A stretch of 64,000 nt of DNA from an uncultured Clostridia bacterium (GTDB lineage Bacteria > Bacillota > Clostridia > Christensenellales > Borkfalkiaceae): positions 1 through 64,000 of the forward strand of contig CALVWR010000006.1 in the NCBI GenBank assembly GCA_944367565.1, read 5' to 3'. This document shows positions 15,946 to 25,117 of the stretch, one piece after another. How positions within the stretch are numbered: the stretch's first letter is position 1; each line of letters opens with the position of its first letter. The notes beneath the pieces were generated by a model. It was not told where the DNA came from and made no database searches. It was given only the letters and a program-made list of their open reading frames with translations. The position numbers and the translations under genes are program-made.

Positions 15946-17358
15946 TCAGAAATCGATTTCATCGATATTGTCGATGAGCTTGTCGAGCTGTTCTTTGTCA
16001 TAAACGCGTTCGTTATGAAAATGCGCGTTTTGCTGCGGTGCGGAGCGTTCGATCATCTCCTTGCTGAAAATGCCCTTCTGCTTCCAGGCGCCGAGCACCG
16101 AATTCATATACGGAAGCGGCGAATTTTTGCCCGCGGCGATCTTTGCCGCCTCCAGAATCATTTCCTCGCTGAAATTCCAAAGCCTCCACTGCTTCAGCAA
16201 TTCGCGGTCCCATCCGTTGGGTTTGCGGGAGATTCCCGCGGTTTCCAGAACTGAAGAGAGGAATTTGTCGTCTCGGGAAAGGGAAAGGAAATATTCGGCG
16301 ATGCTTTCGTAACTGATCACACCGATTTTCTGCAGGGCGGAAAGGACTTCGTCCATGCCTTCCGGCGTATTTTTTCTCTTTTTGAAACAATATTTGGCAA
16401 TGAAGAGCAAAGATTCCTCGTCGAATCCGTTGCTCACCCACGGCGAAACGAAGGCGTCGACCTCGGTGTCGATGACGTCGTAATAGATTCCGAGAGCCCT
16501 GTTGATTTTGACGGTAAGGTCGTAAAGTTCGTGTTTTTTCTCGGAATAACTCTGAATTTCCGATTTCGTGAACATTTTGCGATTGTAGAGTTCCAGCATG
16601 AATTCGTCGAGTTTTTTCATACTGCCTTTTTTCATGCTTTTCGCCGCGGTCAGAATGCTTTCGGTTTCAAAACCGAGTTCCTTGGTCCATTTGCTGAAGA
16701 AATTTGAATCTTCGATCTCCGGTTTTCTGCGGAGAGAAAGCGCTTTGAGGATCTTTTCGAGTTCCGCGGTGCGGAGAATATAGGAAGAAAGTTCCTGTTC
16801 CACCTGTTCGGGGGTGCAGATCTTTCTCTGTCCGAAATCCTTGGCGACCGCCGCGATATACCTGTAGCCGATATCCTCGCCCTTGAGGTCCACGCAATAC
16901 TTGATGATCATCAGGAAGGCTTCCGGTTTGATGCCGAAAGTTTCCATAATGGAATAATATTCCGAATATTCGTTTGTGGAAAGCATCCGTTTGGGGATGA
17001 GCATCTGCGCGCTTTCGGAAAACGCGGCGTATTTTTCGGGTTTGATTTTCCGCGGTTTCGCGCCGGAAGCGAGGGGCAGGTAACGGACGGAAAAAGGTTC
17101 TTCCGAAAGGATGGAAACCAGTCCGAATTCCTCCCAGTAAAGAAAGGTATCGCGCACTTCCTCTTCCGAAAGGGAAAGTTCCTTGGCAAATGCGGAAACG
17201 GACATATCGAATTCGGAATTATGGCATAAAAAGAGACCGTAGAGATAGATCTTTACGGCGTTTCCCGTCGCCTGGGGCAGGTAATCGTAGATAAACGCAT
17301 TTTCCACCGAAGTATTATGCAGGGCGGAATATTCTTTTGAAAAAGAGCAAAAAGCCAT
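15946..17358 (-). CDS. DnaD-domain primosomal protein (DnaB-like, Firmicutes type)
   Basis: A 470-residue protein with an N-terminal winged-helix part (residues about 20-110, containing AFAKELSLSEEEVRDTFLYWEEFGLV) and three successive helical DnaD-type segments that end in motifs such as YCVDLKGEDIGYRYIAAVAKDFG and KNSPLPYMNSVLGAWKQKGIFS. In Firmicutes such proteins act with DnaD and DnaI to load helicase at oriC and stalled forks. Linkage to dnaI supports the DnaB-like role. It must not be confused with the helicase gene at 28880. The promoter at 17394-17422 is good, and the ribosome site lies in the loop of an inverted repeat. Confidence 0.85.
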   Translation of the reverse strand: MAFCSFSKEYSALHNTSVENAFIYDYLPQATGNAVKIYLYGLFLCHNSEFDMSVSAFAKELSLSEEEVRDTFLYWEEFGLVSILSEEPFSVRYLPLASGAKPRKIKPEKYAAFSESAQMLIPKRMLSTNEYSEYYSIMETFGIKPEAFLMIIKYCVDLKGEDIGYRYIAAVAKDFGQRKICTPEQVEQELSSYILRTAELEKILKALSLRRKPEIEDSNFFSKWTKELGFETESILTAAKSMKKGSMKKLDEFMLELYNRKMFTKSEIQSYSEKKHELYDLTVKINRALGIYYDVIDTEVDAFVSPWVSNGFDEESLLFIAKYCFKKRKNTPEGMDEVLSALQKIGVISYESIAEYFLSLSRDDKFLSSVLETAGISRKPNGWDRELLKQWRLWNFSEEMILEAAKIAAGKNSPLPYMNSVLGAWKQKGIFSKEMIERSAPQQNAHFHNERVYDKEQLDKLIDNIDEIDF

Positions 17359-17359
17359 A

Positions 17360-17391
17360 GTAAGCGCAAATTCCTTGATTTTATCGCTTAC
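17360..17391 (-). promoter_or_regulatory. Inverted repeat around the ribosome site of the DnaD-domain gene
   Basis: GTAAGCG (17360-17366) and CGCTTAC (17385-17391) flank an 18-base loop that contains the minus-strand AAGGAA ribosome site. In the mRNA this hairpin would end next to the start codon and could limit translation or bind a regulator. Confidence 0.45.
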
Positions 17392-17393
17392 TA

Positions 17394-17422
17394 ATAATAT
17401 AATATATTTTAAAGAAACGCAA
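17394..17422 (-). promoter_or_regulatory. SigA-type promoter of the DnaD-domain / dnaI pair
   Basis: On the minus strand TTGCGT (17422-17417) and TATTAT (17399-17394) are 17 bases apart, 36 bases before the start codon. Confidence 0.6.
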
Positions 17423-17499
17423 GGCTTTTGCGGTAAAATTTATCGGAACGCAAGATGTAGTGGTTGCGTGGCGGCAGGAGCAGAGAGGACAAAAGAGAG

Positions 17500-18663
17500 A
17501 TGAAATTTTTGCACACATCGGACTGGCATATCGGAAAGAAGACGGACGGCAGGGAACGGATCGAAGAGCAGCGAGCGGTTCTGAAGGAGATTGCGGAGAT
17601 CGCGGAGCGTGAGGAAGCGGACGCGGTGCTGATTGCCGGCGACGTATACGACACATACATTCCGTCGGCGGAAGCGGAGCGGCTGCTGTTCGAAACGCTG
17701 AAAATGCTGTCGGAAAAAGGCATGGCGGTGATCGCGGTGAGCGGGAATCACGATGATGCCGCGCGTCTTACGGCGGCGAGCGCGCTGACGGAAGGAACGG
17801 GGATCCGGCTGTGCGGAGACATTCACGAAGAGATCGCTTCCGGGACGGCCGGCAGGGTAAAGATCGCGGGCGGGAAAGGCTATGCGGTGCTGGAGAAGGG
17901 GGAAGAAAAAGTATTCGTCGCGTTATGTCCGTATCCGAGCGAGGCGCGTTTTAAGGAAAGCGTAAGGGAAGAAGAGAGTTTTGAAGAAAAGATGCGGCGC
18001 TGGCTGTATGCGGGGCTTTCCGGCAATACGGAACATCTGCCTGCGGTGCTGGTGGGGCATTTTTATGTGGCGGGAGGAACGGTATCGGAGAGCGAGCGAC
18101 CCATCGATCTCGGGGGAGCGCGCGCCGTTTTGAAGGAAATTTTACCCGAATGTAATTACATCGCGCTGGGGCATCTGCATAAGAGGCAGGTCATGTCGAA
18201 GAGCCGGAATGTTTATTACAGCGGCGCGATTTTGGAGTATGCGTTTGACGAAGCGGGCTGGGAAAAGAGCGTGAACGTATTCGAGATCAACGGGGGAAAG
18301 ACGGAAAATATCCGGCAGATCCCGTTGCGAAGCGGAAAGAAGCTGATGCGTCTGGAAGCGAAAGGGTACGACAACGCGCGGGAACTTCTGGAGAAATACC
18401 GCGGATACTATACGGAACTGACGTTGCTGCTGTCCGATCCGCTGACCGATTTGCAGATCAAGACGCTGAAGGGAGAAAATCCCGACTTGCTGACGCTGGC
18501 GTTTTTGTTTGAGGGGAGCATAGAGAGGGAGGCGGTATCGCGGAAACATCTTTCCGACGGGGAATTGTTTGCGGGATATTACGAAACGCTGTACGGCAAG
18601 AAGCCGCCGGAGGAACTGGCGGCGTTATTCGAGGAGGTGCTGCATGAAACCGATCAGGCTTGA
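17500..18663 (+). CDS. sbcD: Exonuclease SbcD (Mre11-like nuclease subunit)
   Basis: A 387-residue calcineurin-fold phosphoesterase, the nuclease half of SbcCD, which trims hairpin and protein-blocked DNA ends. Metal motifs are HTSDWHIGK (residues 5-13), GDVYD, SGNHDD, VGHFYVAGG and GHLHKRQ. The C-terminal part carries the capping domain. The start at 17500 matches the typical MKFLHTSDWH; a longer frame begins 12 codons upstream without a better ribosome site. It overlaps sbcC by 20 bases, so the subunits are made together. Confidence 0.95.
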   Translation: MKFLHTSDWHIGKKTDGRERIEEQRAVLKEIAEIAEREEADAVLIAGDVYDTYIPSAEAERLLFETLKMLSEKGMAVIAVSGNHDDAARLTAASALTEGTGIRLCGDIHEEIASGTAGRVKIAGGKGYAVLEKGEEKVFVALCPYPSEARFKESVREEESFEEKMRRWLYAGLSGNTEHLPAVLVGHFYVAGGTVSESERPIDLGGARAVLKEILPECNYIALGHLHKRQVMSKSRNVYYSGAILEYAFDEAGWEKSVNVFEINGGKTENIRQIPLRSGKKLMRLEAKGYDNARELLEKYRGYYTELTLLLSDPLTDLQIKTLKGENPDLLTLAFLFEGSIEREAVSRKHLSDGELFAGYYETLYGKKPPEELAALFEEVLHETDQA

Positions 18664-21265
18664 GATCGAAGGGCTGAACAGTTTTACGGACCGGCAGACG
18701 GTGGATTTTGCCGCGGTGATGCAAGAGGGGATATTCGGGATCTTCGGCAATACGGGATCGGGGAAGTCGACGATTCTCGACGCGATCACGCTGGCGCTGT
18801 ACAGCAAGACGCAGAAGAACAACAAAAAGGATGAATATATCAACTGCAAGGCGAAGAAAGCGGCGGTAGCGTTCCGCTTTGAGATTCTGTACGAGGGCAG
18901 GCGCAGGACGTTTGAATTCTGTCGGGAGATTTTTCCGGGGAAGAAGGCGGGCAACGCGTACGTATACGAATACGAAGGGGACGGGAAATATCTGTTGGAA
19001 GACAAGGCGGATCTCGCGACGCGGCTTGCCGAAAAGATCGTGGGGCTGACGTTTGACGATTTCAACAAATGCATCGCGTTGCCGCAGGGGGAGTTTGCGC
19101 GGTTTGCGAAGTCGGCGGATTCCGAGCGGCTGGACATAGTGGCGCGGCTGTTTTCTCTGGAAAAATACGGTATGGCACTGTATGCGAAGGCGAGTGCGAA
19201 AGCGAACGCGCTGGAAAGCGAGCGGGACAAATTGCAGGCGGAACTTGCCGGATATGCGGAATACGGGGAAGAGACGCTGGAGCAATACAAACAAGAGATC
19301 AAAGAAAAGACGGCGCGGCTCGGCGAAGTGACGGAAGAGAGCGTGAAACGCAGGAAAGAATTGGAGGAAGAGGAGACTCTTTGCGCGGCGGCGAAGGAAG
19401 CGGCGCGGCTGAGGACGGAGAAAGAAGAGATCGAAGCGCGGGACGAAGAGACGGAGCGGACGAAGCTGCGGCTGGAGAACGCGGATTTGTTCGACGCGCT
19501 GTACGAAGCGGAAACGGAGGAACGGGAAGCGCGGCGGGGACTGAAAGAGAAGGAAGAGGAACTGAACGTCTTACGCGGAACGCTGCGGAAAGCGGAAGAG
19601 CGGGAGAAGGAACTGAAGGACGCCGCATGGGAGGCGGAAACGGAGCGACGGGCGGCGGAGCTGACGGAAAAGCGTGCGCTGTTGAAGAATATCGGGTCGG
19701 AGGCAGCGGCGGCGGAGCAGCTTGCGGCGGAGACGGAGCGGATGCGCGAAGCATACCGGAAAGCGGAAGCGGAGAGCCGGAAAGCGGCGTACGAGCTGGA
19801 GAACGCGAAGAACCGGATGGAAACCAACGCCGCCGTTCTGGCGGCTTTGGGGGAAGAGCGCGATCTTTACGAAGCGGCGACGGCAGGGGCGAGGTCCGCC
19901 TGTATCCGGGAAGAATATACGTTTTTAAAAGAGGAGAACGAGAAGCGGGAAGCGCGGGTGGAATGGCTTGCCGGGATCATTGAAGAAAAGCTGAGAGGAG
20001 CGGAGCCGACGGACGGCGCGGCGGACATCGAGAAGATCGTCGCGGAAGAAAAGGAAAAGAACGCAAAGCGTCGGCGCGCGGCGGAAGCGAAGGTGCGGTT
20101 GGCGGAAGAGTATGCGGAAGCGCTGCAGCGGGCGGGAGAACGGCAGTCGAAGCTGGCGGTGCTTACGGAAAAAGGGACGGTGCTCGCGTCGGAGTTGAGG
20201 AAAAAGCGCGCGGCGGTGGAGGAACTGACGGGAAAAGAGGATTATAAAACGCTGCTTGCATCCGTGGAGGACTCGATCGCGGCGATCGGCAAAGAAAGGG
20301 AACATCGGCGGCGGGAAGCGGCGGAAAACGGCGGGCGGATCCGGGAGATTACCGCAAAAATCGCGGCGGACGAAACGGAAATCGAAAATTTTAAAAATAA
20401 AATTTACGAAAACAGTGAAAAAAGCAAGAAAATTTTGGCAAAGTGTGGTATAATGGACAAAAATGACGCGCTGGCGCAGCGACTGAAAGCAGAGGAAAAA
20501 GAGAGGCTGAAAGAGGAAGTTGCGGCGCATACGCGGAAAAAAGCCGTGATCGGAGCGCGCCTTGCGGAAAAAGAGGCGTTTTTGCAGGGGCGGAGCGGAG
20601 ACGAAGCGAAGGCGGCGCGGCTTCGGCAAGAGGTTGCGGAGGCGGACGGGACGTCGGAACGGCTGAAAGGGGAAATTTTCGCGGCGGAAACGAGGCTTTC
20701 GATCTGCGAGGAGAAGAGCGGAAGAAAGCGGGAGCTGGAAGAGGAGCTTGCAAAGACCTTGCGGCGATGCAATACGGCAAAGCAATTACAGTCGATGGTG
20801 AAGGCGAGGCAGTTTCTCAAATATGTGGCGAACGAATATCTGGAAGAGATCACATACGCGGCGTCGGCAACGCTGATGAAGCTGTCGGGCGGGAATTACG
20901 GGCTGAAGTATCGCGAGGAATTTCTGGTGATTGACAACAAGAACGGCGGAGCGGAACGCAGCGTGAATACGCTGAGCGGGGGCGAGACGTTTCTGGTATC
21001 CTTATCGCTGGCGTTCGCGCTTTCGTCGGCGATCTGCGCGCGGTCGGACAGGCCGATCGAATTTTTCTTTCTGGACGAGGGGTTCGGCACGCTGGACGAA
21101 GAGCTTGTGGAAACGGTGCTGGACAGTCTGGAAAAGTTAAAGAGCGAAAAATTCAGCATCGGGATTATTTCGCACGTAAAGGAATTAAAAGAGCGGATCG
21201 GAAGTAAAATACTGGTTCGCGGAGCCACCGAGACGGAAGGTTCCAAGATAGAGATTGCGTACTGA
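18644..21265 (+). CDS. sbcC: Exonuclease SbcC (Rad50-like ATPase subunit), no zinc-hook CxxC
   Basis: An 873-residue SMC-like ATPase that controls SbcD. The N-terminal half has Walker A GNTGSGKST near residue 37 and the Q-loop region ALPQGEFARF. A long Glu/Lys/Arg-rich coiled coil follows to about 740. The C-terminal half has the signature LSGGETFLVS and Walker B FFFLDEGFGTLD. In Rad50/SbcC the coiled coil usually turns at a CxxC zinc hook; I find about nine Cys here but no CxxC, and the protein is shorter than the roughly 1,050-1,130 residues of the E. coli and Bacillus proteins. Dimerisation through the hook would need another contact. Start ATG 18644 follows GAGGAGG. Confidence 0.94.
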   Translation: MKPIRLEIEGLNSFTDRQTVDFAAVMQEGIFGIFGNTGSGKSTILDAITLALYSKTQKNNKKDEYINCKAKKAAVAFRFEILYEGRRRTFEFCREIFPGKKAGNAYVYEYEGDGKYLLEDKADLATRLAEKIVGLTFDDFNKCIALPQGEFARFAKSADSERLDIVARLFSLEKYGMALYAKASAKANALESERDKLQAELAGYAEYGEETLEQYKQEIKEKTARLGEVTEESVKRRKELEEEETLCAAAKEAARLRTEKEEIEARDEETERTKLRLENADLFDALYEAETEEREARRGLKEKEEELNVLRGTLRKAEEREKELKDAAWEAETERRAAELTEKRALLKNIGSEAAAAEQLAAETERMREAYRKAEAESRKAAYELENAKNRMETNAAVLAALGEERDLYEAATAGARSACIREEYTFLKEENEKREARVEWLAGIIEEKLRGAEPTDGAADIEKIVAEEKEKNAKRRRAAEAKVRLAEEYAEALQRAGERQSKLAVLTEKGTVLASELRKKRAAVEELTGKEDYKTLLASVEDSIAAIGKEREHRRREAAENGGRIREITAKIAADETEIENFKNKIYENSEKSKKILAKCGIMDKNDALAQRLKAEEKERLKEEVAAHTRKKAVIGARLAEKEAFLQGRSGDEAKAARLRQEVAEADGTSERLKGEIFAAETRLSICEEKSGRKRELEEELAKTLRRCNTAKQLQSMVKARQFLKYVANEYLEEITYAASATLMKLSGGNYGLKYREEFLVIDNKNGGAERSVNTLSGGETFLVSLSLAFALSSAICARSDRPIEFFFLDEGFGTLDEELVETVLDSLEKLKSEKFSIGIISHVKELKERIGSKILVRGATETEGSKIEIAY

Positions 21266-21285
21266 AGCATGAAGGAGTAAAAATT

Positions 21286-22971
21286 TTGGCAGGTATGATC
21301 TATACGCCCGTCACGTTGTGGGAGGGATTCAGGCTGGATCTCCCCATAGAGGAAAAGCGGGTGGAAGAATTTGAAAGAGACGGAATTTTATTCGAGAAAG
21401 TGCAGTTCAGCGGCAGGAGAACGGAGAAGGGGCGGGTGAAAATTTATGCGCTCGCCGCGCGGGACAAGAAGAAGGCGCGGCTGCCGGGATTGCTGTATCT
21501 GTCCTCGTACGCGCACGGACCGGATGAGAGTGCGGCGGAATATTTTGCGAAACTCGGATATTATGTTCTGATTCCCGATTACGGCGGTCCGTACGGAGCG
21601 GAAGGGCATTATACGGAATATCCGGAGGACGTGGAATATGCGAACGCCACGGAAGAAAAGGACGGGATACACCGCGTCGAGATCGACGCGAAGCACACCT
21701 GTTGGTATGAATGGGGCGCGGTCGCGCGGTATGCGGCGTATTATTTAAAGACGAGACCGGAGGTCAGCTGTTACGGTGCGGTCGGCAGAAAGCACGGGGC
21801 AACGGTGCTTTGGCAGCTTGCCGCGCAGGATAAGGATCTGCAATGTTTTGCGGCAACGTTTTCCGCGGGGTGGAGAGCGTATCGCGGATACTATAAATTC
21901 AGCGACAGATCGGAACCGGAGCTGAACGACGAACTGTATAAATATCTTGCGGCGATCGAGCCGCAGTCGTACGCGCAGTATGTGCGCTGTCCCGTTCTGA
22001 TGCTGACGAATACGAACAGCCGGTATTATGACGCGGACCGCGCGCACGATACGGTGGCGAGGATTCCCGGGACGATTCCCGCGCGGTTCAACATGGCGGC
22101 GCAGAGAGTGCGTACGCTGGATTATAATTGTGCAAAAGATCTGGAACTGTTTCTGGCGAAGTATCTGAAAGGGGCGGAGCTCGAATTGCCCGCGATGCCG
22201 GAGATCACGGTGGAAACAAGCGACGGGGCGCTGGTGATCCGCGTGGAAGCGGAGACGGCGTCGCTGAAAGATCTGTGTCTGTATGCGGCGGAGGAAACGG
22301 TAAATCCCGCGATGCGGTGCTGGAATTTCAAGGCGGAAAAAGTCGGAACGGAAGGGAACGTAACGACGTACAGATATTTTCCTTACAAGCAATCGGGACA
22401 AGCGATGTTTTTCGCGCAAGCGCGGTACGAGAACGGATTTACGGTATCTTCGAGGATCGCGGCGAAGAAATTCAGTGCGGAAGAGATGCTGAACGAGAAT
22501 AAATCGAACGTGGTGTTTTCCTCGCGGGAGAACAAATATATGATGATTCCTGCGTCGCGGGTGACGGGAGGACTGTTGCCGTGGTTGCAGACGGAAGAGC
22601 ATGATTATATACAGATCCGCAAAGGCGCGTTTGAGATCGAAGGGATCACGTCGGCGGGGGGGATCAAGAGTCTGAAAATCAATAACGCGGCGGACAAACC
22701 GAAGGAAACGAGCATTCTGCTGGCGGACGTGTATGTGCCGGCGGGCGGGAAGATCACGGTGAAACTGATCGGCGGACTTTATACGGAAGAAGAAACGGTC
22801 TATTCGGTGTCGGTCAGCGTCGGCGGCGGCGAAGTCTGGCACAAGCTGACCTTTCCCGTTCACAAATTCAAAACGGAAGAAGGAATGATTCTCAAGAGTA
22901 TGGATAAAATCAATATGATCGAATTCGATTGCGAGAATGAGTATCTTCTCAACAACGTGCTGTGGGTGTGA
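21286..22971 (+). CDS. Alpha/beta-hydrolase-like protein, nucleophile apparently replaced
   Basis: A 561-residue cytoplasmic protein. Residues about 60-290 look like an alpha/beta hydrolase: a strand LPGLLYLSSYAHG, a strand YYVLIPDYGGPYG, and a nucleophile-elbow position CYGAVGRKHGATV. There the usual G-x-S-x-G reads G-R-K-H-G, so no Ser nucleophile is evident. VRCPVLMLTNTNSRYYD resembles the Asp-bearing strand. Residues about 300-561 are beta-rich, possibly a carbohydrate-binding or jelly-roll part. I start at TTG 21286 because GGAG lies eight bases before it; the ATG at 21295 is too far. It may be a dead esterase or use another mechanism. Function unknown. Confidence 0.7.
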   Translation: MAGMIYTPVTLWEGFRLDLPIEEKRVEEFERDGILFEKVQFSGRRTEKGRVKIYALAARDKKKARLPGLLYLSSYAHGPDESAAEYFAKLGYYVLIPDYGGPYGAEGHYTEYPEDVEYANATEEKDGIHRVEIDAKHTCWYEWGAVARYAAYYLKTRPEVSCYGAVGRKHGATVLWQLAAQDKDLQCFAATFSAGWRAYRGYYKFSDRSEPELNDELYKYLAAIEPQSYAQYVRCPVLMLTNTNSRYYDADRAHDTVARIPGTIPARFNMAAQRVRTLDYNCAKDLELFLAKYLKGAELELPAMPEITVETSDGALVIRVEAETASLKDLCLYAAEETVNPAMRCWNFKAEKVGTEGNVTTYRYFPYKQSGQAMFFAQARYENGFTVSSRIAAKKFSAEEMLNENKSNVVFSSRENKYMMIPASRVTGGLLPWLQTEEHDYIQIRKGAFEIEGITSAGGIKSLKINNAADKPKETSILLADVYVPAGGKITVKLIGGLYTEEETVYSVSVSVGGGEVWHKLTFPVHKFKTEEGMILKSMDKINMIEFDCENEYLLNNVLWV

Positions 22972-22972
22972 G

Positions 22973-23167
22973 ATGGAGATCAGGGTCGGAGACAGGATCA
23001 CGGCGAAGAAGAAGCATCCGTGCGGATCGGATCGGTGGCTGGTATTAAGGACGGGCGCGGAGATCCGGATGAAATGCGAAGGTTGCGGCAGAGTGGCGTT
23101 GTTTTCGCCGGACGAAGTGAAGCGAATGAGTAAAAAAACGGAACGGGACGGAGAGCGGAAAGATTGA
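22973..23167 (+). CDS. DUF951 family small protein
   Basis: A 64-residue protein matching DUF951, a family found beside housekeeping genes across Firmicutes. It starts MEIRVGDRI, has the conserved KKKHPCGSDRW block and the short Cys motif KCEGCGR, which could hold a metal. Function is not known. The ATG at 22973 begins one base after the preceding stop; the TGA overlaps the TTG start of the signal peptidase gene. Confidence 0.85.
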   Translation: MEIRVGDRITAKKKHPCGSDRWLVLRTGAEIRMKCEGCGRVALFSPDEVKRMSKKTERDGERKD

Positions 23168-23766
23168 ACGAATACGGCGAGCGGATAAACGAATATAAAG
23201 GCGGGAAAGAAAGAAGCGTAAGATTCATGGTAATCTGCGTATTTCTGATCGTATGGTTTGCGGCGCTCATCGCGGCGAACCGTTGCTTTTTTTATTATAT
23301 CGAAGTGAACGGACCGTCGATGATGAACACGTTGAAAAGCGGCGACATCCTTTGCGTACAGCGCTACAAGAAAGCGGAACGCGGATCGGTGGTGATCATC
23401 GCCGGGGAAAAGGGCGACGACACCTGTCTGATCAAGCGCGTGATCGGCACGGAAGGGGATGTGATCGTGATCGAGGACGGGGACGTTTATCTGAACGGCG
23501 AGAAGCTGGACGAACCGTATGTGCTGGGGAGGACGTATGTGAACAAGCTGCCCGTCAGAAAGGAATACGTCGTCGGGGAAGATGAGATCTTTTATTTGGG
23601 AGATAACCGGGAGAACAGCAACGACAGCAGATCGGAAATGGGATTTTGCACCGAGGATCAGATTGTCGGCGTCGTGCCGGAGTGGTCGATGAGCGATTTT
23701 ATGAAAGGCGTTCTGAAAACGCGCGCAAGGATCAGCGAGCAGATCGCGTCGCTGTTCGGGAAATGA
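23164..23766 (+). CDS. lepB: Signal peptidase I
   Basis: A 200-residue membrane serine protease that cuts signal peptides from exported proteins on the outer face of the membrane. One N-terminal membrane segment spans about residues 21-39. The catalytic Ser52 is in NGPSMMNTL and the general base Lys91 in CLIKRVIG; the family box YFLGDNRENSNDSR appears here as YLGDNRENSNDSR. The start is TTG at 23164, overlapping the DUF951 stop; GGAG lies in range. ATG 23227 would cut into the membrane segment. Confidence 0.95.
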   Translation: MNEYGERINEYKGGKERSVRFMVICVFLIVWFAALIAANRCFFYYIEVNGPSMMNTLKSGDILCVQRYKKAERGSVVIIAGEKGDDTCLIKRVIGTEGDVIVIEDGDVYLNGEKLDEPYVLGRTYVNKLPVRKEYVVGEDEIFYLGDNRENSNDSRSEMGFCTEDQIVGVVPEWSMSDFMKGVLKTRARISEQIASLFGK

Positions 23767-23767
23767 T

Positions 23768-24289
23768 ATGCTGTATATAAGAAATCACCTTATATTCGGA
23801 GCGATCCGATCGTTTTTTACGGTGCTGTTCACCATTGCGTACAAGATCGTCGGCGTGTTCCGCTTACAGTTGTTTTTATTCTGCGTGGTGACGGGCGCAC
23901 TGCTGGAGATCGCGTTCGGATGGATCAGCCGGAGCACGACGGGCTTTGCGGTGTTTCATCTGGCGCTTTGTCTGAGCGTGGCATATGCCGTGATTGCGGG
24001 GATCTTTCGGATCCTGCATCCGTTCGGGAATTCGAAAAGGCGGCGGGGTGCGGCGCAAATCCTGAATACGGAAGAAGCGCCGCAGGAAAAAGCCGTCGGG
24101 AAGAGCGTCGCGCAGACGGAGCCGGAAGTGCGGGAACGGGAAGCGGTGCGGGAGCCGGAGCGGCCGAAATATTACAGAGTGAGAAAGAATCCGGCATACA
24201 TCATGGCGGAATACGGCGACAGGGTGGAGCTGTACAAGGAAGAAAACGGCACATTGATTTATGTGCGGACAGATTATAAGAAACGCTGA
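23768..24289 (+). CDS. Membrane protein of unknown function
   Basis: A 173-residue protein with two or three hydrophobic segments (about residues 10-30, 33-52 and 60-85), then a basic stretch SKRRRG, an acidic, Glu/Pro-rich linker of about 45 residues and a small C-terminal part containing YYRVRKNPAYIMAEY. I do not recognise the family. It starts one base after lepB and is followed 15 bases later by another membrane protein, so the three are probably co-transcribed. A role at the membrane is all that can be said. Confidence 0.65.
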   Translation: MLYIRNHLIFGAIRSFFTVLFTIAYKIVGVFRLQLFLFCVVTGALLEIAFGWISRSTTGFAVFHLALCLSVAYAVIAGIFRILHPFGNSKRRRGAAQILNTEEAPQEKAVGKSVAQTEPEVREREAVREPERPKYYRVRKNPAYIMAEYGDRVELYKEENGTLIYVRTDYKKR

Positions 24290-24304
24290 AAGAAGGAGAG
24301 GAAC

Positions 24305-24817
24305 ATGGAAAATATATACAGTGAACGCGATTTTGCCGCCATCGGCAGGCAGAAGAAAATCTTTATGGCAGTATATTTCGTGATTCTCGGGATTTATGTG
24401 GCTGCGAGCGCGGGGGTATGGGTGTTGTATTTTTTACAGCCGTATCAGTCTCCGAATATCTGGTGGATCAAGCTGATCGTGTTCGTCCTGGCGGCGCTGT
24501 TCGTGATATTTTCCTTTGTTTATCTCGGCATTCCGTTTAAGCGGGTGCGGAATTATTATAAATTTCTCAAAGGCGTGGAAGTCGGAACGTCCAACGGGAC
24601 GGTCGGGGAATTCGACCGCTACGGAGCGGAGCTCGAAATACGGGACGGACTGGAGTTTTCCACGTTGTATTTTCTGGAATACAACACGAAGAAGCAGGAA
24701 TTTTTCGAACGGAAAGTATGGATGGATACGGAAAAGAGGCCGCCGGAATTCGAGAAAGGCGAGCATCTGAAGATCTACACGCACGGGAACGTGCTGGTGG
24801 GGTATGAAAAACTGTAA
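24305..24817 (+). CDS. Two-segment membrane protein of unknown function
   Basis: A 170-residue protein with hydrophobic segments at about residues 20-42 and 57-80 joined by a short loop, followed by a soluble beta-rich tail (GTVGEFDRYGAELEIRDG). The arrangement, two membrane helices then a small cytosolic domain, recalls signalling or cell-wall accessory proteins, but no family motif is visible. AGGAGAGG precedes the ATG. It lies 18 bases before the ACT-domain gene. Confidence 0.65.
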   Translation: MENIYSERDFAAIGRQKKIFMAVYFVILGIYVAASAGVWVLYFLQPYQSPNIWWIKLIVFVLAALFVIFSFVYLGIPFKRVRNYYKFLKGVEVGTSNGTVGEFDRYGAELEIRDGLEFSTLYFLEYNTKKQEFFERKVWMDTEKRPPEFEKGEHLKIYTHGNVLVGYEKL

Positions 24818-24835
24818 AAAAACGGAGACGGAACA

Positions 24836-25105
24836 ATGAAAGCGGTAGTAACGGTTATCGGAAAAGACAAGCCCGGGATCATCGCCGGGGTAAGCGGGCT
24901 GCTTGCGGAGAACGCGGTGAACATCGAGGATATTTCGCAGACGATTCTGAGCGGAAATTTCACCATGCTCATGTATACGGATCTTTCCAAAAGCAAGCTG
25001 AGCCTGTCGGAGCTGAGCGATAAGCTGAAGGCGCTCGGAGAAAAGATCGGGGTGAGCATACACGTGCAGCACGAAGACATTTTCAATGCGATGCATAAGA
25101 TATGA
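24836..25105 (+). CDS. ACT-domain protein, UPF0237 family
   Basis: An 89-residue protein that is one ACT domain: KAVVTVIGKDKPGIIAGVSGLLAENAVNIEDIS has the ligand-loop Gly and the beta-alpha-beta order. ACT domains bind amino acids or other small ligands. In many Firmicutes this family is paired with a PFL (UPF0210) gene, and the same holds here 12 bases downstream. Its ligand is unknown. Confidence 0.88.
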   Translation: MKAVVTVIGKDKPGIIAGVSGLLAENAVNIEDISQTILSGNFTMLMYTDLSKSKLSLSELSDKLKALGEKIGVSIHVQHEDIFNAMHKI

Positions 25106-25117
25106 GCGGGGCGTCGT

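Noticed and set aside
20390-20460. A TGTGGTATAAT promoter-like string inside sbcC
   Set aside because: No -35 at a proper distance, and the codons fit the sbcC reading frame; probably chance in a low-GC patch.
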